Assembly (NCBI RefSeq): GCF_000024065.1
Contig: NC_013174.1
Location: 1,302,001-1,366,000 of the forward strand
From: Jonesia denitrificans DSM 20603
GTDB lineage: Bacteria > Actinomycetota > Actinomycetes > Actinomycetales > Cellulomonadaceae
Direction of reading: 5' to 3'
Length of the DNA: 64,000 nucleotides
How positions within the stretch are numbered: position 1 is the stretch's first letter; every line of letters begins with the position of its first letter. Shown one piece after another: positions 15,688 through 25,066 of the stretch. A program made the position numbers and the translations under genes. The notes under the pieces are model-generated. The model searched no databases, had not been told where the DNA came from, and saw nothing but the letters and a program-made list of their open reading frames with translations.

Positions 15688-16284
15688 ATGAGAAGAGTGG
15701 GACTCACTGGTGGGATTGCGTCAGGTAAGTCGACTGTGGCTGAGTGTTTGCGGGATTTGGGGGCGGTTGTTGTTGATCATGATGGCTTGGCGCGCCAGGT
15801 GGTGGAGCCTGGGTCCTCTGGGTTAGCGGAGATTGTGGCGCGCTTTGGTGCTGGTGTGTTGCAGCCTGATGGTTCGTTGGACCGGGGGGCGTTGGGGGCG
15901 GTAGTTTTTGGTGATCCCAAGGCGCGCGGTTTACTGAATTCGATCGTGCATCCACGGGTGGTTGATGCGGCGCGGGTGGCCCAGTTGGCGGCGCAGGAGG
16001 CTGGAGCTCTCGTCGTTGTCCACGATATTCCGTTGTTGGTTGAGACGGGGCAGGCGGGGGATTTTGATGTGGTGCTTGTCGTGGAGGCACCTGAGGATGT
16101 GAGGGTGGAGCGGATGGTGCGGGATCGGGGGATGCGCAGTGACGATGCGCGTGCCCGGATTCGTGCGCAGGCTTCTGATGATGAGCGGCGTGCAGTGGCG
16201 GATGTGGTGTTTCGTAATGATGGGTCGCGGAAAGACTTGTGTGATCAGGTCGTGCGGTGGTGGGATCGGTGGTCTGATCGGTGA
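15688..16284 (+). CDS. coaE: Dephospho-CoA kinase
   Basis: The last step of coenzyme A synthesis: ATP-dependent phosphorylation of the ribose 3'-OH. The protein has 198 residues. It starts MRRVGLTGGIASGKST (P-loop), then VVVDHDGLARQVVEPG (substrate Asp), IVHPRV and HDIPLLVETG. The longer frame upstream is rejected because the P-loop sits at the N terminus in this family. Third positions are strongly G/T. The stop is followed by a long intergenic region before narK. In many actinobacteria coaE lies between rpsA and uvrB; here an ABC exporter and the nar/moa block interrupt that order. Confidence 0.95.
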   Translation: MRRVGLTGGIASGKSTVAECLRDLGAVVVDHDGLARQVVEPGSSGLAEIVARFGAGVLQPDGSLDRGALGAVVFGDPKARGLLNSIVHPRVVDAARVAQLAAQEAGALVVVHDIPLLVETGQAGDFDVVLVVEAPEDVRVERMVRDRGMRSDDARARIRAQASDDERRAVADVVFRNDGSRKDLCDQVVRWWDRWSDR

Positions 16285-16514
16285 GAGTCGCCGGTACTTC
16301 ACCCACTAATTGTGGCGAGTGTCACAGTGGTTCGGTAGATTACTTGTGTGACCTGTGAAAACTATCAGCAGCCTTCACTGTTGAGGTGTTTGTTGCAAAA
16401 CTATCGCACCTCTGGCCGAGCTGCGTCGACGACTCGACGGCCTGGTCAGGGGTGTGCGTCGTGGCGACCGGTAGATTCTGACAATTTTCTAGAACAAAAC
16501 TGGTTCCCGCGAGA

Positions 16515-16527
16515 GAATAAAAACGAA
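16515..16527 (-). promoter_or_regulatory. Upstream copy of the nar/moco motif at narK, inverted
   Basis: Read on the minus strand it is TTCGTTTTTATTC, matching 10 of 13 bases of the motif near the narK start. With the 16593 copy it forms the inverted repeat AAACGAAC...GTTCGTTT. Confidence 0.35.
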
Positions 16528-16582
16528 CACGATTTGGGTTCATCATGCCTCTCACCTGCGCACGGGACCAAGGGCCCCGCAG

Positions 16583-16611
16583 TTTTCACAAGTTCGTTTC
16601 TATCGTAGTTT
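16583..16611 (+). promoter_or_regulatory. Candidate narK promoter
   Basis: TTTTCA at 16583-16588, a 17-base spacer and TAGTTT at 16606-16611. The TTCGTTTCTATCG motif (16593-16605) fills the spacer, a position from which a bound protein would block RNA polymerase. Confidence 0.45.
16593..16605 (+). promoter_or_regulatory. nar/moco motif at narK (TTCGTTTCTATCG)
   Basis: Matches the narG upstream copy in 12 of 13 bases. AGTTCGTTTCTA (from 16591) is identical over 12 bases to the copy upstream of moeZ. Confidence 0.5.
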
Positions 16612-16646
16612 GTGACAATGCTGGTCCACCAACAACCGGAGTTCTC

Positions 16647-17984
16647 ATGACCCCGACTTCCTCATCCACGCCACAACCGGTCACAGTGAGCAACGACGCT
16701 CGCCGCGACTTGGTTGGCTGGGATCCCAATAACGACAGAATCTGGGATTCACGCATTGCTTGGTCCACTTTGTGGGTGACCACTTTCAACCTGGTTCTTG
16801 CTTTTGTCATCTGGTACCTCCCTGGCGCACTGGTCCCTACCCTTGGAACGCTGACCGGCTGGAACCTCACCGAGAGCCAGTCCTACTGGCTTCTGGCCAT
16901 GCCTGGACTCACTGGTGGTGCTTTGCGGTTGGTGTGGATGACACTCCCTCCCATGATTGGGACCCGCAAGATGCTCACGCTGTCCACATTACTCATGCTC
17001 ATCCCCTTTGTGGGGTGGACCTGGGTTGTGACGCTCCCTGAGCAACCCGCCTACGGACTCCTTGTGGCGCTAGCTTTGGCTGCCGGTATTGGCGGTGGGG
17101 TCTTTTCTGGGTACATGCCGTCAACATCGTACTTTTTCCCCAAGGCCAAGCAGGGGACAGCGCTCGGTTTGCAGGCGGGGATTGGAAACTTTGGTGTTTC
17201 CATCGTTCAGTTTGTTGTCCCCTGGGCAATTGGATTTTCGCTCTTTGGTGTTGCCGGCCAAGTGGCTCAGACTGACAGCGGTGAGCGCACCGTGTGGTTG
17301 CAAAACCCAGGGCTGATTTTCATTCCCTTCGCAGTAGTGGGCGTCATCCTTGCGTGGACGATGCTCAGGTCAGTTCCCATGAAGGTTAACCTGCGCCAAC
17401 AGTTCGACATTTTCAGCAACAAGCACACATGGCTGATGACCATGCAATATGTGCTCACCTTTGGGATCTTTTCAGGACTGGCAGGCACATTTGGCATGTT
17501 GTTGAACGTCCAGTTCGGGGCGCAGTATCTCACCTGGGTGTTTCTTGGCGCATTTGTTGGGTCACTGGTGCGGATGTGCTGGGGGCCGTTGTGTGACCGT
17601 TTTGGCGGTGGAATTTGGACCTTTGTTTCTGGCGTGGGCATGGCTGTGTCTGCTGGTGTGGTTCTCTTTGGTCAAATCACTGCCGGAGATGAAGGCCCGT
17701 CACTGGGTATTTTCATGACCGGGATGCTCATGATTTTCTTCTTCGCCGGGGTGGGCAATGCGTCAACATTTAAACAGATGCCCATGATCTTCCCCGCTCG
17801 CCAAGCTGGCGGTGTCATTGGATGGACTGCGGCGATCGCAGCGTTTGGGCCATTCATATTCTCGATGGCCTTCAACTTCTTCTCCCGTGAAGCAGTGTTC
17901 ACCTTCATCATTGTGTACGCGCTGGCTTGCGCTGCAGTGTCGTGGTTCTACTACGCACGACCAGGGGCGGAGGCAAAGAGCTGA
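16647..17984 (+). CDS. narK: Nitrate/nitrite transporter
   Basis: A major-facilitator membrane protein, 445 residues, predicted to import nitrate and/or export nitrite at the cytoplasmic membrane. About 12 helices are visible (e.g. WVTTFNLVLAFVIWYLPGAL, FAVVGVILAWTM). The nitrate signature glycine-rich segment AGIGGGVFSGYMPSTSYFFP and the second GLQAGIGNFGVS are both present. The ATG is chosen because CCGGAG lies a few bases upstream; the frame extends 34 codons further without support. It precedes the divergent regulator and narGHJI, so it belongs to the nitrate respiration cluster but has its own promoter. Confidence 0.94.
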   Translation: MTPTSSSTPQPVTVSNDARRDLVGWDPNNDRIWDSRIAWSTLWVTTFNLVLAFVIWYLPGALVPTLGTLTGWNLTESQSYWLLAMPGLTGGALRLVWMTLPPMIGTRKMLTLSTLLMLIPFVGWTWVVTLPEQPAYGLLVALALAAGIGGGVFSGYMPSTSYFFPKAKQGTALGLQAGIGNFGVSIVQFVVPWAIGFSLFGVAGQVAQTDSGERTVWLQNPGLIFIPFAVVGVILAWTMLRSVPMKVNLRQQFDIFSNKHTWLMTMQYVLTFGIFSGLAGTFGMLLNVQFGAQYLTWVFLGAFVGSLVRMCWGPLCDRFGGGIWTFVSGVGMAVSAGVVLFGQITAGDEGPSLGIFMTGMLMIFFFAGVGNASTFKQMPMIFPARQAGGVIGWTAAIAAFGPFIFSMAFNFFSREAVFTFIIVYALACAAVSWFYYARPGAEAKS

Positions 17985-18028
17985 TTGCGACCGTGGCGTC
18001 GGAGTTACCGACGCCACGGTTCAGTTGG

Positions 18029-18883
18029 TTATTGAGGCGCTGGAGAGGAAGGGATCGAAGCGTGGTGAGAGACAAAACGAGTATCAACGATGACACCCTC
18101 ACTGTCCTCAAACCCTCGCGCAACAGTTGTCAACGGGGCAGCACAGTGGTGTTGACCAAGCAACGGAACAATACGCGTGGTTCGTTGCGTGGAGTTCAAC
18201 TCTTCCAAAGACCCGTTGAGCAAACCCGCATGCAACGCACACACAGCCTCCGGGGCGCTACGGGCCGCGTCAGCGAACGGGCAGTTGTGAAACAGCAACC
18301 CACGCTCATCAAAACGGTGTTCTTCGTCGGGGGCGATATTGGTTTTTCCCGTGACTTGGTCGGCGTCACGAGTGGATTGCCCCAAGTCGTCGGTCAACTC
18401 CGGAGCGAACCACAACGCGTCAAGTTTTGTCAGCACTCGGGTCAGCAGATCGTCTTCACTAGGGTGCTCAGCCTCACTGGGAGCTTCGGTGACAAACTGT
18501 CCCCATCGTTTCCCCACGGAGTACATGATGGCCGATGCGTCAGGCACGTTATCAGCAACCGCGATCGTCAATGCCTCAGCAAGGACCCGGTAGGCCTGAG
18601 CACGTTCGTGAGTCTGGTTGGGCAGTGTACCCAGATACAAGATCTTTGGGCGCCCTGGTGTGGAACGAGGTTGCTGCGTGCGCTGTGCAAGGCCCGAATC
18701 GACAAGGGACTCCAAGTGAAAGCGGGCGGTGTTGAGATGGATGCCCACTCGGTCGGCCACTTCAGACACCGACAACGGGTCTTTGGAGTCGCGGAGCAAT
18801 TGAATGATGTGCGTACGGCGGCCTCCGTAGTCGGAACGCCCAGTTGTTCCGTCAAACCCGAAGTGGCCAATGGATTTTGGCAT
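18029..18883 (-). CDS. Winged-helix regulator with C-terminal cysteine motif, divergent from narG
   Basis: A predicted DNA-binding regulator, 284 residues. Residues ~25-85 form a winged helix (HIIQLLRDSKDPLSVSEVAD, GIHLNTARFHLESL, STPGRPK wing), as in SufR/ArsR-like proteins. The C-terminal part has C201, C215 and C247 (HNCPF, AVCALHAGLL, HHCAAP), a spacing like that of Fe-S-binding SufR-type regulators. It is divergent from narG with 188 bases between. AAGGGA precedes the ATG. By position it resembles ArnR of Corynebacterium, an Fe-S repressor of narKGHJI. Orthology and cluster binding are inferences. Confidence 0.8.
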   Translation of the reverse strand: MPKSIGHFGFDGTTGRSDYGGRRTHIIQLLRDSKDPLSVSEVADRVGIHLNTARFHLESLVDSGLAQRTQQPRSTPGRPKILYLGTLPNQTHERAQAYRVLAEALTIAVADNVPDASAIMYSVGKRWGQFVTEAPSEAEHPSEDDLLTRVLTKLDALWFAPELTDDLGQSTRDADQVTGKTNIAPDEEHRFDERGLLFHNCPFADAARSAPEAVCALHAGLLNGSLEELNSTQRTTRIVPLLGQHHCAAPLTTVARGFEDSEGVIVDTRFVSHHASIPSSPAPQ

Positions 18884-18954
18884 GGCGTGTGTCCCTTACT
18901 GGTCTTCCGTGATCGGTTGTATGCTTCACGGATTACTGAATATTCCCAAAGATT

Positions 18955-18967
18955 TTCGTTTCAATCG
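18955..18967 (+). promoter_or_regulatory. nar/moco motif upstream of narG (TTCGTTTCAATCG)
   Basis: Differs from the narK copy at one base in 13. It lies 104 bases before the narG ATG, in the regulator-narG divergent region, which also carries the palindrome GAATATTC near 18938. Confidence 0.5.
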
Positions 18968-19071
18968 ACAAAATACCTGATATGTACCTCACAGTGCGGG
19001 CCCAAAGGCCCACATAGAGGAGAAAAACTGAGCTGGATCGTGATCTCGCATCAATCGAAGGAGTGCACCCC

Positions 19072-22000
19072 ATGACCGCACCAACCAACGAGTCGATGTC
19101 GCCACTTGTGAAGAAACTCCTCGCCTCCCGCGGGTTGCTCCCTCACACCGAAGTGTTCGACAACTCCCACGCCTACGTGGAAACAAACCCATCGGAGTGG
19201 GATGAGTTCTACCGTAACCGATGGTCGCACGACAAGATCGTCCGATCGACACACGGGGTCAACTGCACAGGGTCGTGCGCGTGGGATGTTTACGTCAAGG
19301 ACGGACTGATCACCTGGGAGCACCAGGGAACGAACTACCCAACAACAGGTCCAGACAGCCCTGAGTACGAACCTCGTGGTTGCCCGCGTGGTGCGTCATT
19401 TTCGTGGTACACCTACTCACCGGGGCGCGTGAAATACCCATATATCCGCGGCGTCCTGCTTGAGCTGTATCTCAAAGCAAAAAAGGAACACCCAGACCCG
19501 GTGGATGCATGGGAATCAATCGTCACCTCCCCTTTGAAATCCGCGATGTACAAAACAGCTCGCGGAAAAGGAGGGCTTGTTCGCGCAAACTGGGAGTTGG
19601 CGACCGAAATCATGGCCGCCGCCCATGTGTACACCATCAAGAACTTTGGACCGGATCGGTGCGTAGGGTTCACCCCAATCCCCGCAATGTCCATGGCCTC
19701 ATTTGGGGTAGGAACCCGATTCCTATCCATGATTGGCGGGACCCTACTCAGCTTTTACGACTGGTACGCCGACCTGCCACCAGCATCCCCACAAATCTGG
19801 GGCGACCAAACAGATGTCCCAGAGTCGGGGGACTGGTGGAACGCCGGATACATCATGATGTGGGGATCAAACATTCCCGTCACAAGAACACCCGACGCCC
19901 ACTTCCTCGCCGAAGTACGGTACAAAGGAACCAAAGTCGTTGCGGTATCCCCTGACTATGCTGAAAACGTCAAATTCGCTGACGACTGGCTTGCTCCCGC
20001 TCCAGGAACAGATGGGGCCCTCGCCCTAGCAATGGGTCATGTCATCCTCACCGAGTTCTACCGGGACCGCACCGTTGAATACTTCACCCGCTATGCCAAG
20101 AAGTTCACCGATTCCCCGTTCCTAGTGTCCCTCGACAAAGGGGACAATGACGGAACCTACCGGGTTGGCAAGTTCTTGACCGCCGCAGACCTCAACCCCA
20201 CCTCAGTGCACGGAGCTACCGGCGACCGTGCCGAGTTCCGCCCCGTTTTCCTCGACTCAGTCACCAACAGCGTGACTGTTCCCAACGGAACCCTGGCCGA
20301 CCGGTGGACTGACGAAGGCAAAGGGCGATGGAACCTCGACCTTGACGGTCAAGACCCACACCTGACGCTGCTTGACACGACCTACCAAGGCCAAACCGCA
20401 TCGTCAGCCACTGTGCTCATGCCACGTTTTGACGAAGGAGCGACCGAAGGTGGCAGCACCATTACCCGTGGTGTGCCCACCCTCACCATTGACGGACACG
20501 TGGTGACCACCGTTTTTGATCTGCTCCTGGCCAACTACGGTGTTGGACGTGATGGGCTGCCCGGCCAATGGCCAACCGGCTATGACGATGCCTCGGTTCT
20601 TGGCACACCCGCGTGGCAAGAAAACCTATCCGGAGTCACTGGTGAACAATGTGCACGCATCGCACGGGAATTTGCCCGTAACGCGGAGATGACACAAGGG
20701 CGATCCATGATCGTCATGGGCGCGGGCACCAACCACTGGTACCACTCGGACACGATCTACCGCACCTTCATCTCCCTGCTCACCATGACCGGTTGCCAAG
20801 GTGTGAACGGTGGGGGATGGGCGCACTACGTTGGACAAGAAAAAGCTCGACCTGTGACTGGACAACAGCACATGTCCTTTGCTCTTGATTGGCAGCGCCC
20901 AACCCGCCACATGGCAGGCACCGCGTTTTGGTACACAGCAACTGACCAGTGGCGGTACGAAGGATTCGACGCTGATGAGTTCACCTCACCAGCTGCAGCC
21001 AAAGGGTTCACCCGCTCCGCTATTGCAGACTGTCTTGCTCAAGCTCAACGCCTCGGCTGGACACCAGCGCACCCCGGGTTTGACCGCAACCCTCTTGACA
21101 TTTGCGATCAAGCCCAAGAAGCGGGGAAAACCGTCCCCACATACGTTGTTGATGAACTCAAAGGTGGCCGCCTCAAGTTCGCCATGGAAGACCCCGACAA
21201 CCCCGTCAACTTCCCACGGGTTCTCACCTTGTGGAGATCGAACCTCATTGGTAACTCCGCCAAAGGCAACGAGTACTTCCTCAAGCACCTGCTGGGCACA
21301 ACCGACGCGATCCGGGGGAAGGAAACACCCCCAGAAAACCGTCCCAAAGATATTGTGTGGCGGGAAAAGGCCGCGGAGGGCAAGCTTGACCTGCTGACCA
21401 ACATTGACTTCCGTATGACGGGAACGTCATTGTTCTCTGACATCGTGCTTCCAGCTGCCACATGGTACGAAAAACAAGACCTGTCCACCACGGACATGCA
21501 CCCGTTTGTTCACGCCCTCAACGCAGCGATCACACCAGCATGGGAGTCACGTACCGACTACGATGCTTTCCTTGGACTGGCAGACAAAGTCTCTGAGTTG
21601 GCGCACACCCACCTGGGAACTCGCACCGATGTCATCGCGGCTCCGCTGACCCACGACACCCCCGACGAAATGGCGCAACCACACGGCATTGTCCGTGACT
21701 GGAAAGACGGAGAATGTGACCCTATTCCCGGTGTCACCATGCCTCGGCTTGTCACCATTGAGCGTGACTACACAAAAATCGGTGAGAAGATGCGCGCCGT
21801 AGGGCCACTGATCTCCAGCGCAGGGACCACCATTAAGGGGGTAACGATCGTTCCTGACAGCGCCATCAGCCACCTTGAAAAGGCGAACGGTGTGCAACGG
21901 TCAGGAATCGGTCAAGGACGCCCACGCCTGGACACCGCAGCTCATTTCTGTGAAGCGATTCTTGCGCTGTCTGGAACCACAAATGGTGCAGTGTCTGTGG

Positions 22001-22797
22001 CCGGGTTTAAAGCACTCGAGCAACGCACCGGCGTCACGATGCACGACCTTGCTGAAGAAAACGAGGAACGGATCATCACCTTCCCTCAAGCACTATCAGG
22101 ACCACAACCAGTGTTTACTTCGTATGAATGGTCTGGGTCGGAAAAGGGAGGTCGTCGCTACTCTCCGTTCACAATCAACGTGGAACGCGATAAACCATGG
22201 CACACCATCACCGGGCGGCAACACTTCTTTGTTGACCACGACTGGATGCAAGCACTGGGAGAACAATTCCCGGTGTACCGGCCCCCATTGGACATGGCCC
22301 GCCACTTTGGGGACCAAGGGTTCACCGACGACGGCGATGCCGGAGTCACCGTACGGTACTTGACTCCGCACTCCAAGTGGTCGATCCACTCCCAGTATCA
22401 AGACAACCCCTACATGCTGGGTCTTTCCCGTGGCGGTCCCGTCATATGGCTCTCCGTCGAGGACGCTAATAAAGCGGGCATTGCTGACAATGACTGGATC
22501 GAAGCAGTCAACCGAAACGGGGTGGTGGCGTGCCGTGCTGTGGTGTCCCACCGTATGCCACAAGGCACTGCGTACATGTACCACTCAAAAGACCGCAACA
22601 TTGACGTCCCCAAAACAGAGACGTCCGGCAAACGTGGTGGTATCCACAACTCACTGACCATGATCATGATGAAGCCCTCGCACTTCCTTGGTGGTTATGG
22701 CCAGTTCACCTATGCGTTCAACTATTACGGCCCCACCGGAAATCAGCGTGATGAGTTCACGGTGATCCGCCGCCGCACCCAGGAGGTTCAGTACTGA
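19072..22797 (+). CDS. narG: Respiratory nitrate reductase, alpha (catalytic) subunit
   Basis: Reduces nitrate to nitrite with the bis-MGD molybdenum cofactor, on the inner face of the membrane. The protein has 1241 residues, the usual length. The FS0 [4Fe-4S] ligands H61, C65, C69 and C104 are seen (STHGVNCTGSC, PRGCPRG). The Mo-ligand region IWGDQTDVPESGDWWN matches the site with the E. coli Asp ligand. There is no twin-arginine leader, as expected for the NarG type. The ATG is chosen for GAAGGAG eight bases upstream; GTG 19063 would overlap that site. It overlaps narH by one base in TGATG. Confidence 0.97.
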   Translation: MTAPTNESMSPLVKKLLASRGLLPHTEVFDNSHAYVETNPSEWDEFYRNRWSHDKIVRSTHGVNCTGSCAWDVYVKDGLITWEHQGTNYPTTGPDSPEYEPRGCPRGASFSWYTYSPGRVKYPYIRGVLLELYLKAKKEHPDPVDAWESIVTSPLKSAMYKTARGKGGLVRANWELATEIMAAAHVYTIKNFGPDRCVGFTPIPAMSMASFGVGTRFLSMIGGTLLSFYDWYADLPPASPQIWGDQTDVPESGDWWNAGYIMMWGSNIPVTRTPDAHFLAEVRYKGTKVVAVSPDYAENVKFADDWLAPAPGTDGALALAMGHVILTEFYRDRTVEYFTRYAKKFTDSPFLVSLDKGDNDGTYRVGKFLTAADLNPTSVHGATGDRAEFRPVFLDSVTNSVTVPNGTLADRWTDEGKGRWNLDLDGQDPHLTLLDTTYQGQTASSATVLMPRFDEGATEGGSTITRGVPTLTIDGHVVTTVFDLLLANYGVGRDGLPGQWPTGYDDASVLGTPAWQENLSGVTGEQCARIAREFARNAEMTQGRSMIVMGAGTNHWYHSDTIYRTFISLLTMTGCQGVNGGGWAHYVGQEKARPVTGQQHMSFALDWQRPTRHMAGTAFWYTATDQWRYEGFDADEFTSPAAAKGFTRSAIADCLAQAQRLGWTPAHPGFDRNPLDICDQAQEAGKTVPTYVVDELKGGRLKFAMEDPDNPVNFPRVLTLWRSNLIGNSAKGNEYFLKHLLGTTDAIRGKETPPENRPKDIVWREKAAEGKLDLLTNIDFRMTGTSLFSDIVLPAATWYEKQDLSTTDMHPFVHALNAAITPAWESRTDYDAFLGLADKVSELAHTHLGTRTDVIAAPLTHDTPDEMAQPHGIVRDWKDGECDPIPGVTMPRLVTIERDYTKIGEKMRAVGPLISSAGTTIKGVTIVPDSAISHLEKANGVQRSGIGQGRPRLDTAAHFCEAILALSGTTNGAVSVAGFKALEQRTGVTMHDLAEENEERIITFPQALSGPQPVFTSYEWSGSEKGGRRYSPFTINVERDKPWHTITGRQHFFVDHDWMQALGEQFPVYRPPLDMARHFGDQGFTDDGDAGVTVRYLTPHSKWSIHSQYQDNPYMLGLSRGGPVIWLSVEDANKAGIADNDWIEAVNRNGVVACRAVVSHRMPQGTAYMYHSKDRNIDVPKTETSGKRGGIHNSLTMIMMKPSHFLGGYGQFTYAFNYYGPTGNQRDEFTVIRRRTQEVQY

Positions 22798-24320
22798 TGC
22801 GTGTTATGTCTCAAGTCGCGATGGTCATGAACCTCGATAAGTGCATTGGATGTCACACCTGTTCAGTCACGTGCAAACAAACCTGGACAAACCGTGACGG
22901 GGTTGAGTACGTGTGGTTCAACAACGTGGAAACCAAACCCGGTTTGGGTTACCCACGCGGATACGAAGACCAAGAACGGTGGAATGGCGGGTGGACCCTA
23001 GACCGCAAGGGACGGTTACAACTGAAATCAGGGGGACGGTTGAAACGATTGGCATCAATTTTTGCCAACCCGAACCTTCCCACCCTGGATGACTACTATG
23101 AACCTGCCACCTACGATTTTGATCAACTCGTCAATGCGCCTGCCCAAGACGATGTACCTACAGCACGCCCAAAGTCGGTGATCACTGGGAAAGACATGAA
23201 AATCGAATGGGGAGCTAACTGGGATGACGACCTTGCCGGGTCCCCAGAGATCGCCCATCTCGACCCGAACCTGAAAAACATGTCCGAACAAGTGAAGATG
23301 TCTTTTGAGCAGACCTTCATGTTCCACCTGCCACGGATTTGTGAACACTGCCTCAACCCTGCGTGCGTGTCGGCATGCCCGTCATCCGCGATGTACAAAC
23401 GCGTTGAAGACGGCATCGTCCTGGTGGACCAAGACGCATGCCGTGGCTGGCGCATGTGTGTGTCCGCCTGCCCGTACAAGAAGGTGTACATCAACCACCA
23501 AACAGGTAAAGCAGAAAAATGTACGTTTTGCTTCCCCAGGATCGAAGAAGGGCTTCCCACGGTCTGCGCTGAAACGTGTGTGGGCCGACTTCGGTACATC
23601 GGCATCGTGTTCTACGACGCAGACAAAGTCTCAGAAGCCGCATCTGTCACCGACGAAAAAGACCTCCTCGACTCGCAACGCGACATCATCTTGAACCCGT
23701 TCGATCCTGAGGTACTGGCAGCAGCACGAGCGGAGGGCATCCCTGAGGACTGGATCAAGGCAGCTCAAGACTCGCCCATCTACAAACTCATCCACACCTA
23801 CAAAATCGCGTTGCCGCTGCACCCGGAATACCGCACCCTCCCGATGGTGTGGTACGTCCCGCCGCTGTCACCAGTCCTTGACGTCACGACAGAACTGGGA
23901 CGAGACAACACCGACGCAGATGACGTGTTCCACACCATCTCCTCACTGCGCATCCCCATGGAATACCTTGCCTCGATCTTCACTGCAGGCGACGTTGACA
24001 CAATCGCTGGTGTGTTGATGAAACTCGCGGGAATGCGCACCTTCATGAGGAACCGCACCATCAACGGTGACGTGTCCAACGAAGTTCTCGAACGAATCGG
24101 TATGTCCGCCCAGGACGTCGAAGACATGTACCGCCTCCTGGCGATCGCCAAAATGTCCGATCGGTACGTGATCCCGAAAGCCCACACAGAGCGGGCAGCA
24201 GAACTTGCTTCCTGGCAGTCCGGGTGCTCGCTTGATGGCCCCGGTGGGCCAGGGATGAGCAACGTATCAACCCGCGGTGGCAAGGTACCACTGACCCTGG
24301 CACGCAGGAGGCCACGATGA
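22797..24320 (+). CDS. narH: Respiratory nitrate reductase, beta (Fe-S) subunit
   Basis: The electron-transfer subunit linking NarI hemes to NarG, 507 residues. It carries four cysteine groups for three [4Fe-4S] clusters and one [3Fe-4S] cluster: CIGCHTCSVTC (residues ~16-26), CEHCLNPACVSACP, CRGWRMCVSACP and CTFCFPRIEEG...CAETC. The tryptophan in CRGWRMC replaces a cysteine, as in E. coli NarH, which explains the [3Fe-4S] cluster. AGGAGG at 22781 precedes the ATG. It overlaps narJ in ATGA, so the operon is translationally coupled. Confidence 0.97.
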   Translation: MRVMSQVAMVMNLDKCIGCHTCSVTCKQTWTNRDGVEYVWFNNVETKPGLGYPRGYEDQERWNGGWTLDRKGRLQLKSGGRLKRLASIFANPNLPTLDDYYEPATYDFDQLVNAPAQDDVPTARPKSVITGKDMKIEWGANWDDDLAGSPEIAHLDPNLKNMSEQVKMSFEQTFMFHLPRICEHCLNPACVSACPSSAMYKRVEDGIVLVDQDACRGWRMCVSACPYKKVYINHQTGKAEKCTFCFPRIEEGLPTVCAETCVGRLRYIGIVFYDADKVSEAASVTDEKDLLDSQRDIILNPFDPEVLAAARAEGIPEDWIKAAQDSPIYKLIHTYKIALPLHPEYRTLPMVWYVPPLSPVLDVTTELGRDNTDADDVFHTISSLRIPMEYLASIFTAGDVDTIAGVLMKLAGMRTFMRNRTINGDVSNEVLERIGMSAQDVEDMYRLLAIAKMSDRYVIPKAHTERAAELASWQSGCSLDGPGGPGMSNVSTRGGKVPLTLARRRPR

Positions 24321-25063
24321 GTCCCACAACAACACGTAAAGCTGTGACCATCCCCCTGTTTCGCCGCTCCAAGCGGCGTGACCTCACTGACATTCCCGGC
24401 CGGTCAGAAGTGCTGGGACTGTGCGCAGTGCTGTTGGGCTACCCTGACGATGCGTTTATTGCGTTACGCAACGACCTTGCGCAGGCAGTCACGGAACTAC
24501 CCAACTCACCAGCCGCATCGAAAATCAGGGAATTTTGGTCGCTTTTTACCGACTTCACCGCCATCGAGGCACAACGACACTACGTGGAAACCTTTGACAT
24601 GAGGCGCAACTCGTCGTTGTTCCTCACCTACTACCTCCACGGGGACACACGCCAACGGGGGATGTCGCTGCTGATGTTCAAACAGCGCTACCGAGCCTAT
24701 GGGTTTGCACCACCCGAAAACGAGCTACCCGACTACCTGCCCATGGTCTTGGAGTTCGCGGCGATTACCGGACCTGGGGTCGGCGAAGGACTCCTGCGCC
24801 TACACCGGAGCGGTTTTGAAGTGATCCGCACCGCACTGAACGATCGCGGCTCACTGTATGCCCTGCTGCTGGACGCTGTAGCAGACGTTCTTGGCCCAGT
24901 CACCGCACGCCAACAAGAAGAAGTTTCCCAACTTGTTGCAGCGGGCCCACCTGCCGAAACCATCGGGTTGGAGTCACCTCTTGCCCCCTATTCCACCCTT
25001 GCCGGGGGAGCCGACGAACCATTCGGACCACCGGAATTCACCTGCTCTCCGAAAGGATCATGA
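24317..25063 (+). CDS. narJ: Nitrate reductase assembly chaperone
   Basis: A cytosolic chaperone of the TorD/NarJ family that binds apo-NarG and helps cofactor insertion. It is not part of the final enzyme. The 248-residue protein is predicted all-helical, with family segments YVETFDMRRNSSLFLTYYLHGD, RGMSLLMFKQRYRAYGF and ELPDYLPMVLEFAA. It starts within the narH stop (ATGA) and ends 3 bases before narI. Confidence 0.94.
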   Translation: MSPTTTRKAVTIPLFRRSKRRDLTDIPGRSEVLGLCAVLLGYPDDAFIALRNDLAQAVTELPNSPAASKIREFWSLFTDFTAIEAQRHYVETFDMRRNSSLFLTYYLHGDTRQRGMSLLMFKQRYRAYGFAPPENELPDYLPMVLEFAAITGPGVGEGLLRLHRSGFEVIRTALNDRGSLYALLLDAVADVLGPVTARQQEEVSQLVAAGPPAETIGLESPLAPYSTLAGGADEPFGPPEFTCSPKGS

Positions 25064-25066
25064 CCC

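Larger units (their letters stand above)
16285..16646. other. Gene-free region between coaE and narK
   Basis: These 362 bases hold no convincing gene. They contain an inverted pair of the TTCGTTT motif (16515-16527 reverse, 16593-16605 forward) and a candidate narK promoter (TTTTCA-17-TAGTTT, 16583-16611). The spaced inverted repeat GTCACA...TGTGAC near 16320-16353 could be a binding site or chance. Confidence 0.6.

Noticed and set aside
16285-16646. Molybdenum-cofactor riboswitch upstream of narK
   Set aside because: I could not find the conserved helices of that RNA; only the DNA motif copies and a promoter are readable.
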